DNA from: Paulinella micropora
Lineage: Eukaryota; Cercozoa; Imbricatea; Euglyphida; Paulinellidae
NCBI GenBank assembly: GCA_019918135.1
Contig: WBZZ01004660.1
Span: 1 to 64,000, forward strand
Direction of reading: 5' to 3'
DNA length: 64,000 nucleotides
The notes beneath the pieces were generated by a model. The model saw nothing but the letters and a program-made list of their open reading frames with translations, searched no databases and was not told where the DNA came from. The position numbers and the translations under genes were made by a program. Shown here one piece after another: positions 1 through 11,455 of the stretch. The number at the start of each line of letters is the position of its first letter. Position 1 is the first letter of the stretch.

Positions 1-142
1 GAAGTTCTTACTCACGGTCCGACACTCTCACAGTGTCCGTAACTGAGTTGACTCGAAGTTTAGGAAGTTGACATTGGCCCGGATATTAGTTGAATGAGAG
101 CCTTTGACTCAACTTGAATTCTCAGTCCGGGCCCTGCTCTCG

Positions 143-546
143 GGAGTCTATCAGACTGAGCACCTTAACGACCGGCCAAAACCTATACAGTTGATAAGAC
201 ACTCTTTTTGACCGGTTCATTAAATTCTCCTCTGCACGACGTTTCGCCGTTGGGAATTTTCAAGTCCAACAACCCGACCACTATCCGTTTATGACTGTTA
301 ACTTGAAGACTCGCGACACTATCCGTTTGAGAACAGGAGACCTCACAATTTACGTTCTACACTTGATCGTACGTTGCACCCAAGCCTGCAATGAGTTCGA
401 AATTATGTAGATAAACGAAGTGACCTCTCTACTATTTACTTGTATTTCACCTGCTCACTCAGAGTCAGGACTCAAAGCAGCCATAGTGTTCTTATTAAGA
501 GTTCGTTGTATTTGCCTACTTAAAGAGTTGTATACAAACTCACAAT
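143..546 (+). repeat. 5' LTR, internally deleted
   Basis: It matches 10837-11455 from the GAGCACCTTAACGACCGGCC block through to the ACTCACA end. About 215 nt present in the 3' LTR (roughly 10942-11157) are missing here at position 246/247. The shared parts differ at a few per cent of sites, so the insertion is not very recent. Ends are approximate. Confidence 0.75.
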
Positions 547-682
547 TGGAATTTTTTTCATTCAAGAGAAAACTACACACACAGAGTTGGTGTGTTCTGT
601 GCATATATCGATTTGGAATAACCCTCTCTCTAAGGAGTGGCTATACAACAACGTATTAGGACAGTGGTAACCAAAAGCACAT
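547..682 (+). other. Leader between 5' LTR and gag-like region
   Basis: A short non-coding leader. The sequence right after the LTR (TTGGAATTTTTTTCATTC) would be the place for a primer-binding site, but I cannot match it to a tRNA 3' end. Confidence 0.4.
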
Positions 683-3630
683 ATGTCTCGACAGACCGTT
701 CACCTGCCGTTGCATTTTTGTGTCCCTCCTCTGCCCTTATACACACTATGCAGTCAACCAACACAGTATGTGTTTGGTTTTGTCGTTTTAGGGTCACCCC
801 CTACCCACAGGGTGGAGAACACCTCTTCCACTGCACCTCGCCCTCTTCAACTACTGCTCCGCGTTCTGGCTTGCTCCTGCTACGTCTACATGTGGAACCA
901 GTCGCGACGAGACCACCCAGCATCAAAATACTACGAGCACAAACAACGTTGCCTGGACTTATATCCAATCTTGGGCTCCCGTACAGACACTCTACGTACA
1001 GGCAAGAGGTTTCAGGAGGAAGTCAAGGCTGGCAAGACTGCTCGCCTCCATACTGACCTTCCACGTATACAAACCGTGCAGTTTATTTACGATTTACTGA
1101 CCAGCTACGTTGATGATGCACGAGACATTCTTCGGGAAATTCATAAGGATAAGGCTACCTGGCTGCTACAGGTCCCCATTGCCCCTCAAGCCAGCCTGGA
1201 CCTCCTTTGTAACCCAGATTGGACAGACGCTGAGGTTTACGCCCAGTACCTGGGACCTACTGGATCGTTGGCAGCCGCAGAGAAGCTCTGGCACGACATT
1301 GGCCATGTCATCCCGGTAGAAGCTTTTCACAACTACTACACAGTCACCCCATTGTCGGATTGACAAGGTCACTCCAGGTCACTGCACTCCCCGGCACAAC
1401 CGCTGGTGCCACATCCATTCCGTCATCAAACCAGACTGGTCCGACAACTCTGCAGCCCATCGGACGTTCATCTGCGACTCCGACCCGTTCGAGCCACCCT
1501 TCGACGTCTTCGACTCCTGGAACAGCTACGCTGACTTCGTCAACGCCGATGCTACCCTCAGCCCTGACAACTGCAGTCACGCCGACACTTCGAACACCGA
1601 CGTCTGATCGAACTGTTTTCGCACGAGGATTAGCAGTCAACTATCACATCGCCAACACGCCAATACAACTGGTCATTATGCACGCTATCAGTAATGTTAA
1701 CGAGTGGGGAGACAGAGTTACGGTCACCATCATGGACGCCTGTTGGTACCGCTTCGTCCGCGTCACCGACTCAATCCAGCAAGTTTGGAGTTCACTGTCC
1801 CTCATCTGGCTGCTATTCATTCGCGACCTTATCCATGGCTGTCTGGACAAACTCGAGTTATACAAGTCGGCTCTCCAAACTCTCAATCTGCGACGTTTTC
1901 AGAACGAACAACTTTTGGCGTACATCCAACGGTCTATTACGTTTTACGAGACTACACACGCAGCTGGCGTGAGCATCTGCGATGGAAACCAGATTGAGGA
2001 CTTAGGCCGTATGCTCACCCCGATGGAACGCGACCGATGGAATCAGCATTCAGACCAAGTCCTGCTTACGCATGGCGTTGGCTGACCGCGCAATCTGGAT
2101 GACGTCCTCCCTTGGGCCAGGACCCTCGACCCAAACGATATGCAGGAATACCTTCTTGGGATGGAGACTCCGGCCCGCACCGACATCAAAGACCCATCAA
2201 CGTACAGACGGGTCTCTGTTCGTCCACGACGTCAACAGCTCCGGCAAGTAACGACTACTGAGGCGAACACCAAAGCTAACCGCCCCGCTTGGCGGAAACG
2301 TAAGGCGGACGCCATGGCAATGACTCAGACTGCTCCTCTACAGACGTCGACTCGCCAGATCAAGCGTTTGAAGACCGACTCACCGGGCCCCTCGTCGAGC
2401 CAGATCGATCGAAACCTTTTTACGGGCCTACCATGCACCTACTGCAAGGAGCACAACAACTTGTTGAAGAAGGGCCAGCTCCCCAAACATTCGTTTGGAA
2501 AGTGCAAACTTTGTCGACAGCGTCGTCAATATGACGAAAAGCCATCAGCGGCCGTTGCCCGTAGCACCCCGCGCGCCTTCCATATGACTACCCGGTCCTA
2601 CACACCCTTCGCTGGTGCCAACGCCCCCGCCTCTACGGATTGCGACAGCCCCAACAGTTGTTACCGGATGTGTTTGGGTCGCCAAACATCCTCTCAGTCG
2701 CCCATTCATCGGCAAGACTACATGCGCCTTGGATTCAGCCTGCAACTATAAAGGCGTCGCTCGCTTATCGTGGGTGCTACAACACTGCTTTACGATCCGG
2801 CAGCTGCCGCCTGTGGCAGCACGCTCATCCGTCGGCATCGACGCAGTCCTCATCATCGACGGCATCTTCACCTACCACACCCGCTGCATCGGCCCTTGGC
2901 CAACAATCGGCCCCTGCACCTGGCACACCGCAATCGTTCCAGACTGCGCTGACTAACCCTCCGTCGTTACAAGCTCCAGTTGTTCCTCTAACATCAACTA
3001 TCAACAGAGTAGGCGGCGCTCTTCAAGCAAACGCGAACGCTCAACATCACCGGTGCCCTCTTCTCCTTGCTCTCAAGTTCCGCCAGTCTCGCCTTCGCCA
3101 CCACGGCTCACCCAACCGACTACCAGTCCAGTCGCCGGGTTGAGTAAAGCATCTACGAGAGCACATACTAGCGCCCGCCGGAGGGCAGCCCGCGCATCTC
3201 CTGGCCGTTCGACAGCCTCGTCCAGTTCTTCATCGACCTCTGTGACAAATACAGCCGCAACGCCAGCCCAACCGCAGGCACCTACAACATCTTTTAGTAG
3301 TTCGTCCTCCTCGTCCAGCTCGTCGTCGGTACCTGCGGTAAGCCCAGCTAGGGTGCGAGCCCCATCCGGGGCGACCCACTCCCCGGTCCAAGGAGGCCCT
3401 CGAGTCGCATACTCGCTAAGCCCACTTGGACTATACAGGACCCGCACTCCCACCGCTGAAGACCGCGACAAGGGGGGACCACAAAAACAGCTTGCACAGA
3501 GAGAAGCAATGACGCCGATACCACCTCCACCTCTTTCCCCTCCAGCTGAGGGTTACCACCTCCACCTCTTTCCCCTCCAGCTGAGGGTTTTGTTCGGGAC
3601 ATTTATGACACGTTTTTCCCGACAGCAGCC
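683..3630 (+). pseudogene. gag-like region of the LTR element, broken
   Basis: Several overlapping frames replace one gag frame: 683-1363, then 1360-2751 in another frame with an in-frame TGA at 2083-2085, then Ser/Pro-rich frames over 2640-3143 and 3053-3634. Around 2434-2520 lies a metal-binding-like pattern (CTYC ... H ... CKLC), which fits a nucleocapsid-type zinc knuckle only loosely. Poly-Ser/Pro linkers occupy 3200-3400. A perfect 35-bp tandem duplication (3520-3589) shifts the last frame. By position and composition this is the structural (gag) region. I recognise no capsid fold in it. Confidence 0.5.
3520..3589 (+). repeat. 35-bp tandem duplication, two copies
   Basis: Copies at 3520-3554 and 3555-3589 look identical. 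Because 35 is not a multiple of three, it throws the Ser-rich upstream frame out of phase with the 3631-6327 frame. Leaving out one copy would put the two in phase, so this looks like a late disabling mutation. Confidence 0.85.
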
Positions 3631-6327
3631 ATGACCATGATTCCAGGCACTCACCCGCATTGCCGTCACCTGGGATACTGGATCCAAAAGCACTTTACGC
3701 TCAACCAAGGCCTATGGCCGGACTCTACAATGGTGCACATGCAACACCCAAGAGTGGAACGCTACCACCCTAGGATACAATCGCTCCGTCACGGAGTCTT
3801 CCGTTTCCAACCCCTTAGTAGCCCGCCTACCTTTCAAGTGACTGAAGACTGGTTTCTCCCTTCGGCAGATTACAACCACTTCGCCGATAGGCCACTTTTG
3901 GTAAGAACTTTCCTCCCGCGGGATGCTAAGTTACCACATACCAGTGTAAGCAGAATATACGTGCACACAGAACCGCGACAATGGGATGGAAAGACCAACT
4001 GGGACAATGAATACTCAACAGAGTTCTCTGAAGCCATCCAAGGCTTCCACCGCGATCGCCCTACCATCTTGATGCAGCGTTACTGCCCCCCTCGTAACAA
4101 CGCACACGAGATAGATCCGGATACTTTTGAAGACTTCACACATGGCCTAGCTCTTCGTTCGGGCACCAGACGCCCCCTCGCAGTCGTCAACACCGAAGCC
4201 ATGTGCCTGGTACGTGCAGACACTACATCGGCTCCCTTGATGACCCGCCGCGGTGGCAATACGTCTGCGAAAACCGCACATGAGGATATCTTCCAGATCC
4301 CGGAAGGTTCCACCATGATGTCACGGTTTTATGAAAGCAAACACACTGCTATCATATTCCACTTCGGCCCGCAAAACGGTAGAAACACTGCTCAACTCAT
4401 TGCATCCTCTCTAGTAGGACCTAACATCGAACCTACTGGCGATGTCCCGTACTTCGAAGCAGGAATGTCCTTCGACCATATTGTCCGCCCATGGGGATAT
4501 CGATCTTCGTACCTCGGCCTACTTGTGGGAGCAAACCCAAGTGCATCACCCTTAGCAGCCGTCCTTCGAGGAGAACTTCTATTTCCGTGGTGCAGTATGG
4601 AGCAAATCGAAGTTAAGCATCTATGATTTCACCCGCTGCCGCTTTCGACATCATTATACAAACGCCGTGTCTTTCGACTCCCAACTCGAGAACGCTGCTT
4701 TGCTCTACAGCATTACTTTCATCGCCTTCCATGTAACGACCCGATATGGCTCAAAATCGTCGCAAATGACACCTACTACGACCACGATCGCGGAGAAATC
4801 GCGCCAGAACTACGTGCAGTAGATGAGCGATCTTACGATTGCATTGTCGACCCGCCGCTCACCTACTTCGACGATAGTAACATCACGGTCTACTACACGG
4901 ACGAAGGAGACAAACTGTTCTTGGGTTCATTCTTTAACCCTAACCACTATATGGGACAAGCGGTGTGTGTAACGAAGTTCGACGGAATAGTTTCGATCGA
5001 CAACACCGCTACCCGCGACTACCTTCAACAAGCACCCAACTGGAAGGCACGCCCGGACACACCGAGAACTAGGGATTCTTTCTCATGCAAATTCCGTTGG
5101 ATACGTTATGAAAACGTCCCGTGGCATCTAGCACAGTGTTTTCTTATGACCATCGCCAGCGAAACTGGACGACGTTCAAGCAAGGAAATTCATGTGGTAC
5201 ACCACCCACCCAATACTGTCCCATGTTCGACGGATATCATTAACCCGTACTCTCGAGACAAACGTCTCCGTGGCTACCCATACGGAACCCCACTTATCCG
5301 TATGCTACCGTCACACCACACTCAACGACACTTCAACGTTTGGCGCACAGGCGTTAAGTATAACACCCTTCAACACGAAGGCCACCTTGAACACCGGTGG
5401 ATCAACCTCAAGGAGTTCAGGACAGAAGAAAAGCTCGACCGTTTCTACAACAGGCTACAAATGAGTACCCGAGACCTTGTGTACGAGCGATTGCTTATCC
5501 CAGAACCTGAGACCTCCCATGTATTTACACTCTCTCCAGGAGAGACACGGAGGCACTACCGAATCGGACATCCCCACACCTACAGTATCCATGCTGGATT
5601 CGACGTTCAAGCATCGTCATCACATCCTTACGAGATAGTGTATTCCCCTGAGAAGTACGATGATCAACCTGATTCTTCTTCAAGTTCAAGTTCCTCATCC
5701 AGTTCGTCATCTAGCTCGAGTTCATCGTCAGGAACAATAGCCCCTGCTCAGCTCCCATCGGCCCCAGCGCCGGTACCACCGGCCCCAGCACAACCACCGT
5801 TGGCCTCAATTCAGCCTCCATCAACCCTGGCTCATCCACCAGCGGCCACTGGTTCTGACGCACCGGCCACACCGTTGCCACAGGTAACTCGTGCCTTTCC
5901 CGTTCGACCACAGCCCTTTTTTGGCTGCAAGCCCAGTGAGAACAAGAAGCATCACGACGATGACGACTCAAAGGACGGTGGACAAGGCCCCTCGTCGTCT
6001 TCGTCAAGTGGATCCTCGTCAAGCGGTTCGTCGTCAAGCAGTATGCAGTCAACGCCGACTACGACCCAGACATCTGCGACTTCTCCTCCTCACTCAACGA
6101 CGCGACGTTCGCAACACCCTCGGATCAAGGAAAGTGTGAACTTTGCGGATTGCCCAAAAGCAACCTTTCCTCTGTCACTTAGCCACATTGCCTCTTCCGA
6201 TCATCGAGCCGCACCTTCAAGACGACTTCTCGACCATAAATCTCGGAGTTGCCGCCAATTCAATATGCTCGCTCGGCCTGGCACTGGCCTAACTCAGAGT
6301 TTGGGCAATACGCAAAGTCAAGCTTGA
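3631..6327 (+). CDS. Long unrecognised ORF of the LTR element, one internal TGA
   Basis: One reading frame runs from 3631 to 6327 and is broken only by TGA at 4624-4626. It is in the same frame as RT (6364-8637). The first part (about 660 codons) is a mixed, globular-looking sequence I cannot assign. A poly-Ser tract follows (about 5671-5733, written with mixed TCN/AGY codons), then Pro/Ala-rich and a second Ser-rich linker (5990-6040). No clear aspartic protease motif (D-S/T-G) was found. Position between the zinc-knuckle-like region and RT suggests a C-terminal extension of Gag or an extra structural domain. The frame probably began upstream, before the 35-bp duplication, so ATG 3631 may not be the true start. 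Confidence 0.6.
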
Positions 6328-6333
6328 CAACTA
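6325..6333 (+). promoter_or_regulatory. Candidate stop-codon readthrough site (TGA CAA CTA)
   Basis: The TGA ending the 3631 frame is followed at once by CAA CTA, which fits the CAR-YYA hexanucleotide known to promote stop readthrough in plant RNA viruses of the tobamovirus type. The frame stays open after the stop, straight into RT. A gag-pol style readthrough is therefore plausible. I did not establish a downstream RNA structure. Confidence 0.45.
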
Positions 6334-8637
6334 AATCTGGGGCATTCTCCAGACTCCAAACAATTGAGGCTGCCCGCTCCTCTGACGCTTCAAACCGACA
6401 TCGGCCCGCCGTTTCCATACGCGGACTCCTTCATGGAAGACTTCGCGCAGACATGCCCTGACCCTCGCATGCTCTTCTGCACGGCATCAACAGTCCAGGG
6501 ACCCCATCCTAGCCCGTTGTTCTTCATCTCTAAAAGACTTTGCCGCGACTTCCTAACCAAGCGAGCGGAACAAAAAGCGGCACCAACAGGTCCTAAGTTT
6601 CCCCCTGAAGCAGTCAACCCAAGCCTCACCAAACCCCAACAAGACCAACTCTGGGCCCTCATCCGCGAATTCGACCACATCTTTCAAGACAAGGCAGGCA
6701 TCTTCAAACATACTGTCGTGTTCCTTCGACTCAAACCGAATGCCAAACCAGTTGCAGTTCCATGCCCGCGCTGGACTCCGGCAGTGGGCGAATATCTTTC
6801 TAGCTGGGCTACGGACGTCCTCAGCGCCGGCACATGGAGCTACGCCTCTTCTCAATGCGCATGGGCGAGCCGCAGTTGCCCGGTCGGGAAATTCGAGGAT
6901 ATCGCGAAAGAGGTCATCCGAGACATTCGGAACGTTTACGACTACCGCATGCCCAATGACAACCTTCATCTCCCAGTCCCAGGTCTTCCAAACCCGGATC
7001 ATTACAGAGAAAGATTCGCCGGCTGGCACTATCTCAGCTCCATCGACATGGTAGACTGCTTCTCCCACCTTCGCCTGAACCCGGACGATGACAGCCGAGA
7101 TGTTTTAGCCGTGTGGACCCCTCAAGGTCTATTGGTCCCCAACTTTATGCCTCAAGCTGTACATCGTGCCCTCGGCGATTTTCAACGCGCGATCGAGAAA
7201 TCATTCCAACCACTCCCCTTTTGGAACAAGCCGCCCCCAGCTATTTCTACTGCAGGCGCCTATCTCGACGACGTTACCGCTGGTGCAAACGACTTTCAAA
7301 CACACCTGAACCAAATTTGTGGTATATTCTCAAGTATGGACACCTCTGGCCTTCATGGATCGGCACGCAAACTCCGCTTGGGATACCATGAACTGACAAT
7401 ACTCGGCAAGAAATGTAGTAAGAAAGGCATCGCCGCTGACACAGCGAAAATCGACGCCATCCTCCGAATGGCTGATCCCTCCAATGTGTCTGAAGTTCGA
7501 TCCGTTCTGGGTATGACCAACTTCATACAGGCCCACATCCCCGACTACTCCCGCCTTGTATCACCTCTTACGAACTTGCTTAAGTCCACTCACGCCCGAC
7601 CAGCAGGTCAACCCTACCTCCATCGGGAAGAGCGGAAATGTATGAAGAAGCTCCGCCGCGTGCTTACTACGCTTCCCGTCCTGGCCAAGTACGAGTCTTC
7701 TCACCATCTTTGCCTTCGGACGGATGCTAGCCAAATAGGCATCGGGGGTGCCCTTCACACTGGCCCTGACCGCGACGCCCCGGTTATCAAATACTTTTCT
7801 CTCAAGTTCACAGACACGCAAACCCGCTGGGCAACCTACGCGCGAGAAGCCTATGGCGTTATTTACGGAGTTCAACAGTGCCGCTACTACATCGATGCCA
7901 GCGACCACGAACTCACTATCGTCACCGACCACCGGCCACTGCTGTGGTTATGGCATGCTCGCAGCCCCATGGTCGTCGGATGGGTTCTGGAAAATCTTCA
8001 GACGATCCGCTTTAAGGTCGAATACCTCCCCGGTAAACAAAACCTCCTTCCGGACGGATTGTCCCGTGTCCCCTGCATAAGCCCAGGCGCCCCGACTCTC
8101 ATCGGTGAAGCCGAAGCAACCCTACAGCTCCTCGCAACCATTCCACTGCCCAAAGCAGGCTCTACCCTCTGGTTCGCCATCGAAGGCACACATGCTGCTT
8201 TGGAAACGAAACTCAAGTCTCTCTCCTGCCCCATCATCCGCGCCGGCCCAACACTACGAAGCATTCAAGCCCCGTGGGACCTAGCTATTGTCATTCCCTC
8301 CGCTGAACGCTCTCCGGCCGTCGCACGTGACATGTTCGCCCTTCGTAAGCCATTTGCCCTGCTCATGCCGCAAGACCTTGTCCACTGCGTCCCGGACGAT
8401 ACACTCCCACAGGAGGCCGTCGAGACGTGTCGTAAGATTTTATTTCTTGACGACAACTTAGTGTGGCTAGTCTTTGGCCTCGGCATGGAACAACATTATA
8501 TAACCCTCTTGTCGCTACTTCGCACGCCCCTCGCGTCACGCGCCAACAAATCATGGACACGCAACGACAAGACACTCTTACAGCCCCTCTCTGGACCGAT
8601 GACGTCGCTACCGCCTCCGCCGGATCAACAGTATTGA
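6328..8637 (+). CDS. Reverse transcriptase - RNase H (pol) of the LTR element
   Basis: An intact frame (conventional start 6364). RT motifs include SIDMVDCFS (about 7039) and the catalytic YLDD at 7261-7272, followed by the connection region with GMTNFIQAHIPDYS-like sequence. RNase H follows with RTDASQIG (about 7717), a TDHRPLLWLW block (about 7920-7955) and DGLSR (about 8055). It copies the element RNA into DNA and removes the RNA strand. The order RT then RNase H, and the wording of the motifs, fit Ty3/gypsy. About 190 codons follow the RNase H before TGA 8635-8637; the integrase frame is -1 relative to this one and overlaps it from 8463. Confidence 0.9.
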   Translation, partial: QLNLGHSPDSKQLRLPAPLTLQTDIGPPFPYADSFMEDFAQTCPDPRMLFCTASTVQGPHPSPLFFISKRLCRDFLTKRAEQKAAPTGPKFPPEAVNPSLTKPQQDQLWALIREFDHIFQDKAGIFKHTVVFLRLKPNAKPVAVPCPRWTPAVGEYLSSWATDVLSAGTWSYASSQCAWASRSCPVGKFEDIAKEVIRDIRNVYDYRMPNDNLHLPVPGLPNPDHYRERFAGWHYLSSIDMVDCFSHLRLNPDDDSRDVLAVWTPQGLLVPNFMPQAVHRALGDFQRAIEKSFQPLPFWNKPPPAISTAGAYLDDVTAGANDFQTHLNQICGIFSSMDTSGLHGSARKLRLGYHELTILGKKCSKKGIAADTAKIDAILRMADPSNVSEVRSVLGMTNFIQAHIPDYSRLVSPLTNLLKSTHARPAGQPYLHREERKCMKKLRRVLTTLPVLAKYESSHHLCLRTDASQIGIGGALHTGPDRDAPVIKYFSLKFTDTQTRWATYAREAYGVIYGVQQCRYYIDASDHELTIVTDHRPLLWLWHARSPMVVGWVLENLQTIRFKVEYLPGKQNLLPDGLSRVPCISPGAPTLIGEAEATLQLLATIPLPKAGSTLWFAIEGTHAALETKLKSLSCPIIRAGPTLRSIQAPWDLAIVIPSAERSPAVARDMFALRKPFALLMPQDLVHCVPDDTLPQEAVETCRKILFLDDNLVWLVFGLGMEQHYITLLSLLRTPLASRANKSWTRNDKTLLQPLSGPMTSLPPPPDQQY

Positions 8638-10158
8638 CCCTTCCCAATCGTCAGGGCCTTGCCGTCCTCGCCGACGCCAAACAGTCAACACTGAAGATCT
8701 ACGTTCCAGAAGAGCTGCGCCGCCCGCTGATCAACTACGCCCACTTGATGCAGAATCACGCCAAAACGCCGACACTCGTCCCCTTCATCAAGGAGCGCTA
8801 TATTTGGTTCCGTACTGACGGCACGGATATTATGCACGCTGATGCCCTCGCCGCCCTCCGCGACTGCCACTTTTGCCAACTGGTCCACGCCCGCCTCACC
8901 CTCAACCACGGCCGCTACTCTTCGCTGAAGTGGAGCAGTCAGGGTCAAGGCATCGGCATCGATCATATGCACGTCAGCATCCCGGGCGTTGTTTTTCAGT
9001 ATATCCTGACGATCATCGACCTTTTCTCAGGATTTCTCCAATTCATCCCCTACATCTCTACCACAGCCGAAGAAACAGTTGAGATCATCCTCAACCGATG
9101 GGCATACATTTTCGGTTTTCCGGAGTCCATCTTCTCCGACTACCACAGCTCGTTTGTAGAGCCAAACGCTTCTGCAGTGAGGCCGGCCTCGACTGGCTGA
9201 CCACCGCACCCTACTCACACCATCAACTCGGCTTCGTGGAATGCAGGCACAAGGCGATCCGCACCGCAATTCGATCTCTACCCAAGACAGACAAATCGAA
9301 CTGGCTTAGCATCATTTCGTCCCTCTCCTTCGCCTAGAACACCTATGTGTCCACGGCTACAGGTACAACCGCCTTTGAGGGTATGTTGGCACGCAAATCT
9401 CGGTGCACGCTGGACTTTTTCGATTCCTCGGATATCATTACTGCCCGGGCCTCCGCCTCAAGCGCCGCTCTCGACGCTTCCTCTACGCTTTCGCTTCAAT
9501 CTTCAGAGCAGATCGAACTACTACGCCGCGCTCGCGCTGCGGTCACACGTATATCAGCACGTACACAGACGTCTCCCGCGCCCGATCTGTTGCTCAGAAG
9601 AACAAGGGCCGCCGCAAAGCCGTTAAGGAGTGGAAGGTTGGCGACATCGCCGTCTACCGCCCTAAACCCTCAAAACAAGCCATCCCTGCCTCGTCTGTTC
9701 TTCAGTTCGACGGCCCCTACACGATTTTAGAGCAGGTCAACTCTAACTGCTTTGAACTCCGCCACCTCAAGACCAATAGGATATTGAAACGGATCGACCG
9801 TTCACACCTCTCTCCGTACACCGCCCCCACTGATGGCGTCGCCCCGCTCAGCCCAGTTGCAGTGGACGACTATGATGACGACACTGTCAACTACACCACT
9901 GGTGAAGTCGTTGCTTTTATCGATCGTAACCAAGTCAAACTTAGCACTGTTTTGGACGAGGATGCGGAAGACGAGGAGGATGACCTCGTGGTCCATCAGC
10001 TTGGTATCACCTCGGACACCAACCCCCTCTTCCGCCCCATCTATGAAGACACAAAGGACAAAGCTACCATTCACAGTTGGAGTAAACCCCTGACTTTCTG
10101 GAAGCCCCTCCTCTTCGATATCACCAACGATCAAGTCGTTCATCGACACATCGCATGA
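8463..10158 (+). pseudogene. Integrase of the LTR element, frameshifted
   Basis: The integrase is spread over three frames: 8463-9200, then 9098-9337 continuing past a TAG (9335-9337), then 9403-10158. Visible parts are the N-terminal zinc finger (HLMQNH about 8740, CHFC about 8867), core aspartates (GIDHMHV about 8956; SDYHSSF about 9138), the core glutamate (GFVECRHKAI about 9229), and a C-terminal GPY-type module (DGPYTILEQ, about 9708). A long acidic tail follows. Two shifts (near 9180 and 9600) and the TAG make it non-functional as written. I saw no chromodomain. Confidence 0.75.
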
Positions 10159-10836
10159 TGTCCCTTACAAAGATCAAGGACAAAGGCCGACTCTCCGCTA
10201 ACGTTCTTAAGCGTCTTGGAGGTACCCTCATCACCGGCGAATCCTTCCCGCTTCGTCTTCCAGAAGGGCAAGCAAGCTCAGTCCAAGGAGTAGCCACCCC
10301 CTATCACACTCAAGTGGGTTTTACCCATCGTAATGGCTTCACCCGCCCCCCCGCCCAGCGCTTTTCCCACTTGAACCGTCATCGTCCCTAGAAATATTAC
10401 GCCATGACCGGCGTACCCATGTAAGTCCTTGATCGCCTCTTGTGCCTGCAGGTCAACGATCATTCTCACCGAACTTGAACCCCTCAATGGTTATATCGGC
10501 ACGGCATACTTGGTGCTTCATTGGTTCATCTCGGCTTTGTGCTCCCGGCCACCTAATTTTCTATGGCTCGACATCGCCTCCCGATATCACCGCTCGCTAC
10601 TGCGCCTCAATTGTCCCAGTCCCGCTGCAAATCATGGATATACGGCCCCGGCTGATCATCGTCCGCATTTCGCAAATATAGACGCACCACTCTTCTACTC
10701 TCCAATGGTTTAAGAGATTCACCCACCTCTCTTTTTCCTTTTTGACACATTTTTTGTTGAGACAACCTACTTCGTTCGTTAATCACTCATTCTGTACGCA
10801 ACTCAACTCAACCGTTAGGTCTGGGGGGGGGGGGGG
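10159..10836 (+). other. 3' untranslated part of the LTR element
   Basis: No supportable coding region. It ends in a G-rich tract (about 10824-10840) next to the 3' LTR. Confidence 0.5.
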
Positions 10837-10840
10837 TGGG
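10823..10840 (+). promoter_or_regulatory. Polypurine-tract-like G run
   Basis: A run of G with one T, directly before the 3' LTR, sits where plus-strand priming occurs in LTR elements. Confidence 0.5.
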
Positions 10841-11455
10841 AGCTATCAAACGGAGCACCTTAACGACCGGCCAAAACCTTTACCGTTGATAAGGCACTCT
10901 TTTTGACCGGTTCATTAGATTCTCCTCTGTACGACGTTTCGACTTCACTAACTAGTTTTCGATTTCGTTCAGAAATGATTTCAAACGATCTATTCAAACT
11001 TCTTTTTAGCTATTGCCATTTTTCCTGTTCGCATTACCTTTTTCACCGATTTCGCCGTGAAATCGCTTTACGGTAAATTTGTGAACAAGAACGGAAAAAC
11101 ACAATATCTAACTTGTCTTCCGTTGCCAGTCATTTTCGCCTTGAGGCTTCCCAAATCGATTTGGGAATTTTCAAGTCCAACAACCCTACCACTATCAGTT
11201 TATGACTGTTTACTTGAAGACTCGCGACACTATCCGTTTGAGAACAGGAGACCTCACAATTTACGTTCTACACTTGATCGTACGTTGCACCCAAGCCTGC
11301 AATGAGTTCGAAATTATGTACATAAACGAAGTGACCTCTCTACTATTTACTTGTATTTCACCTGCTCACTCAGAGTCAGGACTCAAAGCAGCCATAGTGT
11401 TCTTATTAAGAGTTCGTTGTATCTGCCTACTTGAAGAGTTGTATACAAACTCACA
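10837..11455 (+). repeat. 3' LTR
   Basis: About 619 nt, matching the 5' LTR at both ends and containing the extra 215 nt the 5' copy lacks. It probably holds the polyadenylation signals of the element, which I could not pinpoint. Confidence 0.75.

Larger units (their letters stand above)
143..11455 (+). mobile_element. Ty3/gypsy-type LTR retrotransposon, decayed
   Basis: Two related terminal repeats (about 143-546 and 10837-11455) bracket a gag-like region, RT, RNase H and integrase in that order, which is the Ty3/gypsy order. RT carries YLDD, the RNase H has its catalytic-type motifs, and the integrase has an H-H-C-C finger, parts of a D,D,E core and a GPY module. A G-rich tract just upstream of the 3' repeat fits a polypurine tract. 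The element is non-autonomous now: the gag-like region has stops, shifts and a 35-bp duplication, the integrase is split into three frames, and the 5' LTR is shorter than the 3' LTR. I could not define target-site duplications or a primer-binding site. Confidence 0.88.
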
